Source: Microbulbifer flavimaris (GTDB lineage: Bacteria > Pseudomonadota > Gammaproteobacteria > Pseudomonadales > Cellvibrionaceae). From it: a DNA stretch of 64,000 nucleotides. A program made the translations under genes and the position numbers. Below, in pieces: positions 9,444 through 17,787 of this stretch. The first letter of the stretch is position 1, and every line of letters begins with the position of its first letter. Location: the NCBI RefSeq assembly GCF_001641755.2, contig NZ_LRFG02000005.1, positions 62,001 through 126,000 of the forward strand, in the 5' to 3' direction. A model generated the notes under the pieces. It searched no databases. It had not been told where the DNA came from and saw only the letters and a list, made by a program, of their open reading frames with translations.

Positions 9444-10609
9444 GATTTTTTTCACGGACCCTGACGCGCTCGGTCGCAGTCGCGCTGGCGGCAACCCTGG
9501 CCGCCTGCGCGTCCAATGACGAGAAAAAAGAGGACACGGATCCGGTCGAGCTGGTGGATATCAACCCCACGGTGGAACTGCGTGAAGTCTGGTCCGAAAA
9601 CATCGGCGATATCGACAGCAAGCGCTATGCCATGCTGCAGCCGGCCATCGGCGACGGTAAAGTCGTCGCCGCCAGCAGTGACGGCGAAGTACAGGCGCTG
9701 GATCGCGCTAGCGGCCGTCAGCAATGGGAAGTGGACCTCGACGTGCCCCTCAGCGGTGGCGTCGGCGTGGGGCTCGGCCTTGCGGTCGTCTCCGATTATC
9801 GCGGCAAGGTCGTCGCCCTGGACCTGAATAACGGCAGCGAGCTGTGGACCCATCAGCTTTCCAGTGAAGTGGTGGCCGCTCCCGCCGTTGGCGCCGGCGT
9901 GGTCGTGGTACAGACCGTGGATGGCAAGCTGGTGGGCCTCGATGCAAGCGAGGGCACCGAGCGCTGGAGCCACAGCACGACTCTGCCGGTACTGACCCTG
10001 CGTGGCACTGCAGCGCCGGTCATCACCGCCGGGGCAGTCTTTGCTGGACTCGACAGTGGCAAGCTGATCGCCCTGGATGCCCGTGATGGTATTCCCCGCT
10101 GGGAGCAGCGTGTGGCGATTCCGCAGGGCTCTGCGGAACTGGAGCGGGTAGTGGATATTGACGGCTCGCCGGTAGTGCGCGGTGACCTGGTGTTTGCCGC
10201 CAGCTACCAGGGCCGTGTAGTGGCACTGTCTCGCGAGGACGGCCGTGGCCTGTGGGCCCGCGATGCGTCGACCCATCACAGCGTGGCCGTGGGCGCGGGC
10301 AATGTATACTTGAGCGATGCCGGCGGCAGTGTCTACGCCTACAATGTGGGCAGTGGCCAGATCGTGTGGAGCAGCGATGACCTGTTGCGTCGCGAGCTGA
10401 GCGGCCCCGCTTACTTCGGTGACGTACTGGTGGTGGGAGATCTCGATGGTTACCTGCACGCCATGGATCCGACCACCGGCCAGATCATCGGCCGGGAGAA
10501 GATCGATGGCGATCCGGTGCGCATCCCGATGGTGGTAGATGGCGACCTGCTGTTTGCCCTGTCTGATGGCGGTGAGCTTGTCGCCCTGCGCCTCGAGCGC
10601 CGCCAGTAA
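9440..10609 (+). CDS. bamB: Outer membrane assembly lipoprotein BamB
   Basis: Lipoprotein subunit of the BAM complex that inserts beta-barrel proteins into the outer membrane. The 389-residue product has a signal peptide ending in lipobox LAAC (ATLAACASN), then a PQQ-type eight-bladed beta-propeller with repeated blade motifs such as VQALDRASGRQQWEVDLD, VVALDLNNGSELWTHQL, LVGLDASEGTERW and YAYNVGSGQIVW. It is translationally coupled to yfgM and followed by der, the standard arrangement. Confidence 0.96.
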   Translation: MRFFSRTLTRSVAVALAATLAACASNDEKKEDTDPVELVDINPTVELREVWSENIGDIDSKRYAMLQPAIGDGKVVAASSDGEVQALDRASGRQQWEVDLDVPLSGGVGVGLGLAVVSDYRGKVVALDLNNGSELWTHQLSSEVVAAPAVGAGVVVVQTVDGKLVGLDASEGTERWSHSTTLPVLTLRGTAAPVITAGAVFAGLDSGKLIALDARDGIPRWEQRVAIPQGSAELERVVDIDGSPVVRGDLVFAASYQGRVVALSREDGRGLWARDASTHHSVAVGAGNVYLSDAGGSVYAYNVGSGQIVWSSDDLLRRELSGPAYFGDVLVVGDLDGYLHAMDPTTGQIIGREKIDGDPVRIPMVVDGDLLFALSDGGELVALRLERRQ

Positions 10610-10671
10610 AAGTTTACCCGGGCGGAGCTGGTCTCCGTCCGCCGCGCCACGCACGCGCGGAGACGTTGTAC

Positions 10672-10690
10672 CGCCCGCGCTACGCGGGCG
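10672..10690 (+). terminator. Perfect hairpin between bamB and der
   Basis: CGCCCGCG (10672-10679) pairs fully with CGCGGGCG (10683-10690) over a CTA loop. A second possible stem, GTCTCCG/CGGAGAC (10631-10637 with 10658-10664), lies just upstream. Only a short T-rich stretch follows (TTCGTGTTTA), so this may be a weak terminator or an mRNA stabiliser. der probably has some independent transcription. Confidence 0.4.
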
Positions 10691-10734
10691 TTCGTGTTTA
10701 TGGCAAATCCGTTTTGCCCAGAGAAGACTGAGTT

Positions 10735-12132
10735 ATGCTGCCAGTAATTGCCCTGGTCGGGCGCCCCAACGTGGGTAAATCCACCCTGTTTAACCGGCTC
10801 ACCAAAAGCCGCGATGCCCTGGTGGCCAACTATGCCGGTCTGACGCGCGATCGAAAGTACGGCGAAGCGGAAATCGATGGGAAGAAAATGATCCTGGTCG
10901 ATACCGGTGGTATTACCGGCGGCGAGGAGGGCATTGATGCGGCCATGGCACAGCAGTCCATGCAGGCCATTGAAGAAGCTGATTTCGTGTTGTTCCTGGT
11001 GGACTGTCGCGATGGACTTACGCCTGCCGATGAGATGATTGCCGAGCAGCTGCGTAACCGCTCCAAGCCGACACTGCTGGTGGCCAACAAGGTGGATGGG
11101 GTCAACCCCGATATCGCACTGGCGCCTTTCTACGAGCTGGGTATCGGTGAGCTTTTCCCCACCACCGCTACCCATGGCCGCGGTGTGCGCTCCCTGATGC
11201 AGCGGGTTGCGGATGGCTTACCGGAGCAGGCGGCAGCAGACGAGGAAGAGGATGAGGCCACCGGCGTCAAGATCGCCATTGTCGGCCGCCCCAATGTAGG
11301 CAAGTCCACGCTGGTCAATCGCCTGCTCGGGGAAGAGCGCGTGGTGGTGTACGACCAGCCGGGAACGACCCGTGACAGTGTCTACATCAATTACGACCGG
11401 GACGGAAAACCCTACACCCTGATCGACACCGCCGGTATCCGTCGGCGTAAAAACATCAAGGAGTCGGTGGAAAAGTTTTCCATCGTGAAAACCCTGCAGG
11501 CGGTGGAAGATGCCAATGTAGTGGTGCTGGTGATCGATGCCAGAGAGGGCCTCGTTGACCAGGATATGCACCTGATGGGCAGTGTGATCCAGGCGGGGCG
11601 CGCCCTGGTTGTGGCATTGAACAAGTGGGACGGACTCGAGGCGGATCACCGGGATTTCGTCAAGACCGAGCTGGAGCGGCGCTTGCGCTTTGTGGATTTC
11701 GCCGACATCCACTTTATCTCCGCGCTGCACGGTACCGGGGTGGGTCACCTTTACGAGTCCATCGAAGCGGCCTACCAGTCTGCCACCGACAAACTCTCCA
11801 CCAATCACCTGACCCGCATCCTGCAGTGGGCGGTAAGTGAGCACCAACCCCCTCTGGTGCACGGGCATCGCATCAAGTTACGCTATGCCCATGCCGGCGG
11901 GCAGAATCCGCCAGTGATCGTGATTCACGGAAACCAGACCGAAAAAGTACCGTCCCATTATGTGCGCTACCTGGAAAAGACATTCCGCAAGGCGCTGGAA
12001 CTCCACGGTACGCCCGTGAAGATCGAGTTCCGCACCGGCGACAACCCCTACGCCGGGCGCAAGAACAAACTGACCGACCGGCAGAAGGCCAAGAAGCGCC
12101 GCTTGATGAAATTCGTGAAAAAGAAAAAATAA
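10735..12132 (+). CDS. der: Ribosome assembly GTPase Der (EngA)
   Basis: Essential double-GTPase needed for late 50S subunit maturation. The 465-residue protein carries two G domains in tandem, each with a P-loop GRPNVGKST (near residues 8 and 184), a DTGG or DTAG G3 motif and an NKxD G4 motif (NKVD and NKWD). A C-terminal KH-like domain and a very basic tail ([13 protein letters not shown]) follow, as expected for rRNA contact. The start ATG at 10735 gives the usual [17 protein letters not shown]-terminus. Confidence 0.97.
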   Translation: MLPVIALVGRPNVGKSTLFNRLTKSRDALVANYAGLTRDRKYGEAEIDGKKMILVDTGGITGGEEGIDAAMAQQSMQAIEEADFVLFLVDCRDGLTPADEMIAEQLRNRSKPTLLVANKVDGVNPDIALAPFYELGIGELFPTTATHGRGVRSLMQRVADGLPEQAAADEEEDEATGVKIAIVGRPNVGKSTLVNRLLGEERVVVYDQPGTTRDSVYINYDRDGKPYTLIDTAGIRRRKNIKESVEKFSIVKTLQAVEDANVVVLVIDAREGLVDQDMHLMGSVIQAGRALVVALNKWDGLEADHRDFVKTELERRLRFVDFADIHFISALHGTGVGHLYESIEAAYQSATDKLSTNHLTRILQWAVSEHQPPLVHGHRIKLRYAHAGGQNPPVIVIHGNQTEKVPSHYVRYLEKTFRKALELHGTPVKIEFRTGDNPYAGRKNKLTDRQKAKKRRLMKFVKKKK

Positions 12133-12183
12133 TGGTTGCAGCCCCGACCTCCGGGGCCAACCAGCAGGCAAAAGGAGAACGCA

Positions 12184-13647
12184 ATGCTGGACCTGAAGAA
12201 CCCCTCGCTGCTGCGCACCCAGTCCTATGTGGACGGAAAGTGGATCGACGCCGATTCCGGGGCCACCCTCGATGTAACCAATCCGGCGACCGGCGAAGTT
12301 GTCGCCAGCATTGCCAGCCTCGGCGCCGCGGAAACCCGCCGCGCGATCGAGGCTGCCAACCGGGCCTGGCCGGCGTGGCGAGATGCCACCGTCAAGGAGC
12401 GCGCCAAAATCCTGCGTCGCTGGTATGACCTGATTATTGAGAACGCCGACGACCTGGCAAAAATTCTCACCGCCGAGCAGGGCAAGCCGTTGTCCGAGGC
12501 CAGGACCGAGGTGGTTTACGGGGCCAATTACGTCGAGTGGTTCTCTGAAGAGGCGAAGCGGGTTTACGGCGACGTGATCGCGCCGCCCTCCAAAGACAAG
12601 CGCATCGTGGTGATCAAGCAGTCCGTCGGTGTGACCTGCTCGGTGACGCCGTGGAATTTCCCCAGTGCCATGATCGCGCGCAAGATGGCGCCGGCACTGG
12701 CTGCCGGCTGTCCTTTCGTCAGCAAGCCCGCCTCCGAAACCCCGCTCTCCGCACTGGCACTGGCGGTGCTGGCGGAAGAGGCCGGTATTCCCGCGGGCGT
12801 GTTCAACGTGGTTGTTGGCAAGAGCTCCCGCGAGATCGGTGCGGAGATGACCTCCAACCCGCTGGTGCGCAAATTTACCTTCACCGGTTCCACTGCCGTG
12901 GGCAAGCAGCTGCAGGCCCAGTGTGCCGAGACCATCAAGAAAACCTCCATGGAACTGGGTGGCAACGCGCCGTTTATCGTGTTCGACGATGCGGACCTGG
13001 ATGAGGCGGTCAAGGGCGCCATTGTCTGTAAATACCGCAACGCCGGCCAGACCTGTGTCTGTGCCAACCGCATCTTCGTGCAGGATGGGGTCTATGATGC
13101 CTTCGCGAAGAAGTTTGCCCAGGCCGTACAGGGCATGAAAATGGGCAACGGTGCCGAGGACGGTGTCGAGGTCGGCCCGATGATCAACACCAAGGCTGTG
13201 AAAGATGTGCAGGCACTGGTGGAAGACGCCGTTTCCAAGGGGGCCAATGCGCCGGTCGAAGGCGGCCCGAGCGAAATGGGTGCCTGTTTCTATGCGCCGA
13301 CCGTGCTGACCGATGTCACGGACGATATGCAAATCTTCAGCGAGGAGATCTTCGGCCCGGTTGCACCGCTGTACAAATTTTCCACCGAGGAAGAGGTCAT
13401 CAAGCTCGCCAACGATACCGAGTACGGTCTCGCGTCCTACTTCTACTCACGTGATATCGGTCGTATCTGGCGCGTGAGTGAGGGGCTGGAATACGGCATG
13501 GTGGGTGTCAATGAAGGCATTATCTCCAACGAAATGGCTCCCTTCGGCGGTGTGAAGGAGTCCGGTGTAGGCCGTGAGGGCTCCAAGTACGGCATCGACG
13601 ACTACATCGAAATCAAATATCTCTGCCTCGGCGGAATCGACAAGTAA
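12184..13647 (+). CDS. gabD: NAD(P)+-dependent succinate-semialdehyde dehydrogenase
   Basis: Oxidises succinate semialdehyde to succinate, the last step of GABA breakdown. The 487-residue aldehyde dehydrogenase has the cofactor-binding segment TPWNFPSAMIARKMAPALAAG, the general base Glu257 in MELGGNAPF, and catalytic Cys291 in GQTCVCANR. The pattern is closest to the GabD subgroup. The ATG at 12184 is preferred over an earlier in-frame TTG at 12136, because AAAGGAGAA sits just upstream. No gabT lies nearby, so the physiological substrate (GABA, polyamine or other semialdehyde) is open. Confidence 0.85.
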   Translation: MLDLKNPSLLRTQSYVDGKWIDADSGATLDVTNPATGEVVASIASLGAAETRRAIEAANRAWPAWRDATVKERAKILRRWYDLIIENADDLAKILTAEQGKPLSEARTEVVYGANYVEWFSEEAKRVYGDVIAPPSKDKRIVVIKQSVGVTCSVTPWNFPSAMIARKMAPALAAGCPFVSKPASETPLSALALAVLAEEAGIPAGVFNVVVGKSSREIGAEMTSNPLVRKFTFTGSTAVGKQLQAQCAETIKKTSMELGGNAPFIVFDDADLDEAVKGAIVCKYRNAGQTCVCANRIFVQDGVYDAFAKKFAQAVQGMKMGNGAEDGVEVGPMINTKAVKDVQALVEDAVSKGANAPVEGGPSEMGACFYAPTVLTDVTDDMQIFSEEIFGPVAPLYKFSTEEEVIKLANDTEYGLASYFYSRDIGRIWRVSEGLEYGMVGVNEGIISNEMAPFGGVKESGVGREGSKYGIDDYIEIKYLCLGGIDK

Positions 13648-13664
13648 ACAGCCATCCTCCCTCG

Positions 13665-14354
13665 ATGAATATCGAGCCCATCGCGCGCGTGCACTCCTGC
13701 TTCGGCGAAAAGTTTGGAGTGCCGCGCCAGCCACTGCTGGCCGATGCGAGCCGCGCCTCCATTGAGCTGCTGCCGCCACTCGATGTGGCGGACGCGGTGG
13801 CAGGGCTGGAAGACAACACCCATATCTGGGTAATTTTCCAGTTTCACCAGGCCGCGGGCCAGTGGTCAACCAAAGTCCGCCCACCGCGCCTCGGTGGCAA
13901 CAAAAAACTCGGCGTTCTCGCCACCCGATCGCCTTTTCGCCCCAACAATATCGGCCTCTCGGTAGTGCGCCTGCTCGAGGTGCGCACCTCCCCCAGAGTG
14001 GAGCTGATCATCGGCGGTGCCGACCTGGTCGACGGCACCCCGGTCCTGGATATCAAGCCCTATGTGCCCTACGCGGATGCGCTTCGGGACGCCCACAGTG
14101 CGTTCGCGGATAACGCGCCGGAACCCCTCGCCGTTGAAATTCCGGATGCTGTTCGCAGGAAGGCCGGGGCCTACCGCGACGACTGGGGGACGGATCTCCC
14201 GCGCTTGATCGAGCAGGTACTGGCACAGGATCCCAAGCCCGCCTACCAGAAACCGGATCCACAACGGGTGTACGGTATGGCGTTGTGCGGGTTCAATTTG
14301 CGCTGGCGTTACCAGGGCCAGTCAATTCAGGTTGTTGCCCTGGATGATGAGTGA
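13665..14354 (+). CDS. trmO: tRNA (N6-threonylcarbamoyl-A37) N6-methyltransferase TrmO
   Basis: TsaA/TrmO-family SAM-dependent enzyme that methylates t6A37 to m6t6A in tRNA-Thr(GGU). The 229-residue length fits the family. The YaeB/UPF0066 signature is visible in PIARVHSC, GVPRQP, the segment NNIGLSVVRLLEV, LIIGGADLVDGTPVLDIKPYVPY and a C-terminal DPQRVYG. It begins 17 bases after gabD and may be co-transcribed with it. Confidence 0.9.
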   Translation: MNIEPIARVHSCFGEKFGVPRQPLLADASRASIELLPPLDVADAVAGLEDNTHIWVIFQFHQAAGQWSTKVRPPRLGGNKKLGVLATRSPFRPNNIGLSVVRLLEVRTSPRVELIIGGADLVDGTPVLDIKPYVPYADALRDAHSAFADNAPEPLAVEIPDAVRRKAGAYRDDWGTDLPRLIEQVLAQDPKPAYQKPDPQRVYGMALCGFNLRWRYQGQSIQVVALDDE

Positions 14355-14451
14355 TGGCTCGCGGGATTGACCACCTGCTGCGGCAATCCGAGTGGATGCG
14401 AGCACCGTAAAAATGTCTTATGTCCCGTCCGTAAAAGGAGGAGTGAAGTTT

Positions 14452-16485
14452 GTGATTGCCCGTCGCCTCGCTGCGCTTCTGCTCACACTTGTCAGTTTCC
14501 TGCTCTGCGGCCCGGTAACCGTTTTTGCCCAGGAAACTGCCACAGGCGACCATGTCCGGGTGCGCTGGCTGGCGCCGGAAACTTTTGCTGCCGGAGAGCC
14601 GGCGACCATCGGCTTCTATTTTGAGGTGGACCCGGAGTGGCATGTTTACTGGCGCAATGCCGGCGATTCCGGCGCGGCGCCGCGCTTCGACCTGAACATT
14701 GCGGGCGCAGAAACCGGCGAGATTCTCTGGCCTTTTCCCAAACGCCTCCCCATCGAACATCTCACCAACCTCGGCTATGAGGGTAATGTCGCCTACCTGC
14801 TGCCGTTAACACCGGACACAGGTGCCCGTGAGATAGTACTGGAAGCGAACCTGGAGTGGCTGGTGTGCAAGGTTGATTGCATTCCCGGGTTCGGTACCCT
14901 GCGCCTGGAGCGCTCGGTCGTGGGGCGCGAGGTGTGGGATCCCGCCGATCGGGATCTGGTCGCACGTTTCCTGGCGCGGGTTCCCGGAGCGGAAAGCTCC
15001 AGCCCCTGGCGAGCTACGGAACTGGCAGAAGAGGGCGAACAGGTTGTGTTGACCCTGCAGGGACGGGGAGAGAGACAAGATTTCCCTCAGGTCTTCCCCC
15101 TCGACGGAGGGCTGCTCACTGCGGCGGCGCCAGAAGTGGAGCGCCTTGATGGGGAGGTCGTCTACAGGTTTCAGCGGGTGCCCGGTGCCAGCCCCGTAAG
15201 GGCAGCCGGCTTTGTGGTCAGTGACGGTGCCCGGGCCTGGTCTCTTGAGAACGTGCCATTCGGTCAACTGACAGAGTCACCGGCGCAATCCCTGTGGCTG
15301 CTGGTATTGGCGGCCTTTGCCGGCGGGGTGATCCTGAACCTGATGCCCTGTGTGTTCCCCGTGCTCTCCATCAAGGTGTTTGGCCTGATCAACAGCGGCG
15401 CCGGACACCGTCTCCGCGAGGCACTGCTATACGGTGCGGGCGTTCTGGCGACTTTTGCTGCGCTGGGCGCATTGTTACTGCTCCTGCGTGCCGGCGGCGC
15501 GGCGATCGGCTGGGGGTTTCAGCTGCAGTCTGCACCGGTGGTGCTGGCGCTGATCGCGCTGTTCTGGCTGATGGCGCTCTCTTTCAGTGGCTTGTTTGAA
15601 TTTGGCCAGCGACTGATGAACCTGGCCGGAAGCAGTCGCGGTGGAAGTTTTGCCACCGGTGTACTGGCGGTGTTTGTCGCCGCCCCCTGCACCGGTCCAT
15701 TTATGGGTGCCGCACTGGGTGCGGCAGCGGTGCTGCCGGCGGTTTCCGCCATGGCCATTTTTCTCGCCCTGGGCGCGGGCCTCGCTGCGCCGTTCCTGTT
15801 GCTCTGCGCCAGTCCTCCCCTCTTGCGACGTTTGCCCCAGCCGGGCCCCTGGATGGACAAGCTGCGGCAGTTTCTCGCCTTCCCGCTCTACCTCACCGTA
15901 ATCTGGCTGCTGTGGGTGCTCGGGCGCCTGCTGGGAGAGGATGGCTGGCTGATCGGATCACTGCTGCTGGTGGCGCTGGTGTTTGCCATCTGGCTCGGGC
16001 GGACCATCAGCAGGGGCGGGCGCATCGTCGGCTATTCGTTTTCCGCCCTCGCGTTGGTAGTGGCTTTTTCTGCCCTGCAGCTGCGGGAGGGCAAGGCGCC
16101 AGTGGCGGGAACTGGTATCTGGGCACCGTTCGACCCGGTTGCCATCACTGATGCCCGCGAACAGGGGCGCGGTGTATTTATCGACTACACTGCGGCCTGG
16201 TGCATCACCTGCCAGGTCAACAAGAAACTGGTGCTGGACCTGCCGGAGATCCAGGACGTATTCCAGCGCAATAATGTCTATCTGGTGCGGGCTGACTGGA
16301 CCGACCACAATCCGGAAATCACCCGCGCGCTGGCGGAACTGGGCCGCAACTCCGTACCCGTTTACGCCTGGTACGCCCCGGGGGCAAGCCGCCCGGAACT
16401 TCTGCCACAGATTTTGCAGGAGAGCATGATTACCGGACTCTTCGAGGATTCATCGCGTCAACCAAAAGAGGACGACAAACCATGA
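14452..16485 (+). CDS. DsbD/ScsB-like thiol:disulfide interchange membrane protein
   Basis: Moves electrons from cytoplasmic thioredoxin across the inner membrane to periplasmic thiol proteins. Counted from GTG 14452 (677 residues): a signal peptide of about 25 residues, an N-terminal periplasmic domain with the Cys pair C139-KVD-C143, a DsbD-type multi-helix membrane domain with Cys300 (LMPCVFP) and Cys413 (APCTGP), and a C-terminal thioredoxin-like domain with Cys584-I-T-Cys587. The four-residue Cys spacing and the YWRNAGDSGAAPRF segment resemble ScsB more than E. coli DsbD. GTG 14452 is chosen because AGGAGG lies 10 bases upstream; an in-frame ATG lies at 14413. It overlaps the next gene by 4 bases. 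Confidence 0.88.
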   Translation: MIARRLAALLLTLVSFLLCGPVTVFAQETATGDHVRVRWLAPETFAAGEPATIGFYFEVDPEWHVYWRNAGDSGAAPRFDLNIAGAETGEILWPFPKRLPIEHLTNLGYEGNVAYLLPLTPDTGAREIVLEANLEWLVCKVDCIPGFGTLRLERSVVGREVWDPADRDLVARFLARVPGAESSSPWRATELAEEGEQVVLTLQGRGERQDFPQVFPLDGGLLTAAAPEVERLDGEVVYRFQRVPGASPVRAAGFVVSDGARAWSLENVPFGQLTESPAQSLWLLVLAAFAGGVILNLMPCVFPVLSIKVFGLINSGAGHRLREALLYGAGVLATFAALGALLLLLRAGGAAIGWGFQLQSAPVVLALIALFWLMALSFSGLFEFGQRLMNLAGSSRGGSFATGVLAVFVAAPCTGPFMGAALGAAAVLPAVSAMAIFLALGAGLAAPFLLLCASPPLLRRLPQPGPWMDKLRQFLAFPLYLTVIWLLWVLGRLLGEDGWLIGSLLLVALVFAIWLGRTISRGGRIVGYSFSALALVVAFSALQLREGKAPVAGTGIWAPFDPVAITDAREQGRGVFIDYTAAWCITCQVNKKLVLDLPEIQDVFQRNNVYLVRADWTDHNPEITRALAELGRNSVPVYAWYAPGASRPELLPQILQESMITGLFEDSSRQPKEDDKP

Positions 16486-17096
16486 AAATCAAACACTCTC
16501 TGAGCCGCTGGGTTGCATCACTGTTAATTGCTGCGCCGATGGTCGCATTCGCCGCTGCTGTCCCCGGCGAGAAAGCGCCGGCCTTTTCTGAAGTGGATGC
16601 CGCAGGCAAGACCCACTCCCTCGATGACTACGCAGGAAAGTGGCTGGTGATCGAGTGGTTCAACAAAGACTGCCCCTATGTGAAGAAACATTACGGCAGC
16701 GGCAATATGCAGAGTCTGCAGGAAAAGTACACCGGCGAGGGAATAGAGTGGCTGACGGTGATCTCGTCCGCCAAGGGCAAGCAGGGCTACCTGGAACCTG
16801 CCGAGGCAATGGACGTGGCCAAGAATCATAATCTGAACGCCAGCGCCCCCTTCCTGTTGGATGCGGACGGCAGCATGGGCCGTGCCTTTGGTGCCAAGAC
16901 CACGCCGCACATGTTTATCATCAACCCGGAAGGCAAGGTGGTTTACGCTGGCGCGATCGATGACAACGACTCCGCCAATCCGGCAGTGATTCCCAAGTCC
17001 ACTAACTACGTCGCTACCGCACTGGATGCTTCCATGAGTGGCGAGGCCATCCCGGTCGCCTCCTCCCGCGCCTATGGCTGTTCAGTGAAGTACTGA
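16482..17096 (+). CDS. Exported redoxin-domain protein with a single active-site Cys
   Basis: A 204-residue thioredoxin/AhpC-fold protein with a cleavable signal peptide (cut after AAPMVAFA), so periplasmic. The redox site is Cys64 in NKDCPYVKKHYG, where the second Cys of a CxxC is replaced by Val; only one further Cys (GCSVKY) occurs at the very C-terminus. A cis-Pro loop is seen at KTTPHMF. Start ATG 16482 overlaps the DsbD/ScsB-like stop, so the two are translationally coupled. A peroxide-reducing or thiol-repair role fed by the membrane reductase is inferred; the substrate is unknown. Confidence 0.8.
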   Translation: MKIKHSLSRWVASLLIAAPMVAFAAAVPGEKAPAFSEVDAAGKTHSLDDYAGKWLVIEWFNKDCPYVKKHYGSGNMQSLQEKYTGEGIEWLTVISSAKGKQGYLEPAEAMDVAKNHNLNASAPFLLDADGSMGRAFGAKTTPHMFIINPEGKVVYAGAIDDNDSANPAVIPKSTNYVATALDASMSGEAIPVASSRAYGCSVKY

Positions 17097-17118
17097 CAGG
17101 CGCTTCGGGTAATCTCCG

Positions 17119-17625
17119 GTGAGCGCACGAAAATGGCTGGCCACCCTGCGTCAGATAGCCGTGTTCCTGCTCCTGGCTGCCGTGATGGTCACCGCAGTGG
17201 GTCTCTACCAGCAGCGAGATATCCCAAGGGATCGACTGCCACCGCTGATGGGAACAACCATCAGCGGTGAAGCTGTCGATCTGGCGGGACTGACTGAACG
17301 TGGCCCGGTGCTGCTGTACTTCTGGGCTACCTGGTGCGGCTACTGCCGTATTGTGTCGCCGATGGTGGACGAGCTGGCCAGCGAGAACCAGATCCTGACG
17401 GTGGCCCTGCAATCCGGTAGCGATGCCGAGCTGGAGCAGTACCTCGGCGGCAAGAGCTGGTCTTTTCCCACACTGAATGACCCGGTCGGTTCCCTGAGCG
17501 GCTCCTGGGGAGTGCGTGTGACACCGACCATCGTCATTGTCGATAGCGACGGCGAAGTGGCCTGGGTCACTTCCGGTACAACGTCCAAATGGGGCCTGAA
17601 ACTGCGTTTGGCACTGACAAACTGA
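17119..17625 (+). CDS. ScsD/TlpA-like membrane-anchored thioredoxin
   Basis: A 168-residue protein with an N-terminal membrane anchor (IAVFLLLAAVMVTAVGLY) and a periplasmic thioredoxin fold. The active site is Cys73-G-Y-Cys76 in WATWCGYCRI, with a cis-Pro loop RVTPTIVIVD. Sequence pattern and neighbourhood fit ScsD-type protein disulfide oxidoreductases. The start is GTG 17119, 22 bases after the redoxin gene, completing a three-gene thiol-redox operon. ScsA and ScsC homologues are not present next to it. Confidence 0.82.
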   Translation: MSARKWLATLRQIAVFLLLAAVMVTAVGLYQQRDIPRDRLPPLMGTTISGEAVDLAGLTERGPVLLYFWATWCGYCRIVSPMVDELASENQILTVALQSGSDAELEQYLGGKSWSFPTLNDPVGSLSGSWGVRVTPTIVIVDSDGEVAWVTSGTTSKWGLKLRLALTN

Positions 17626-17787
17626 GCGAGGCAATGATCAGGCCCCCACGGTAGCGCCTGCCTTTACGGGTTACCGCAGCGGCTCATCGTTGCGGGTGCG
17701 CTGTCAGTTGTCCATCCATTGCCGGATGCGAGTGCTGGCTGATAGCCGCAGACTTTTTCAACAGAGCTATCCGTTGGTGATGAGACC

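Noticed and set aside
9452-10654. 400-codon minus-strand frame opposite bamB
   Set aside because: It mirrors the bamB codons; low-complexity His/Gln/Ala content and no signature.
11878-13332. 484-codon minus-strand frame opposite der and gabD
   Set aside because: Antisense shadow of two conserved genes; rich in His and Gly, no recognisable domain.
17626-17787. Possible tRNA or small RNA between the ScsD-like gene and the serine hydrolase
   Set aside because: I could not fold a cloverleaf or find a conserved T-loop; no clear terminator or promoter frames a small RNA.
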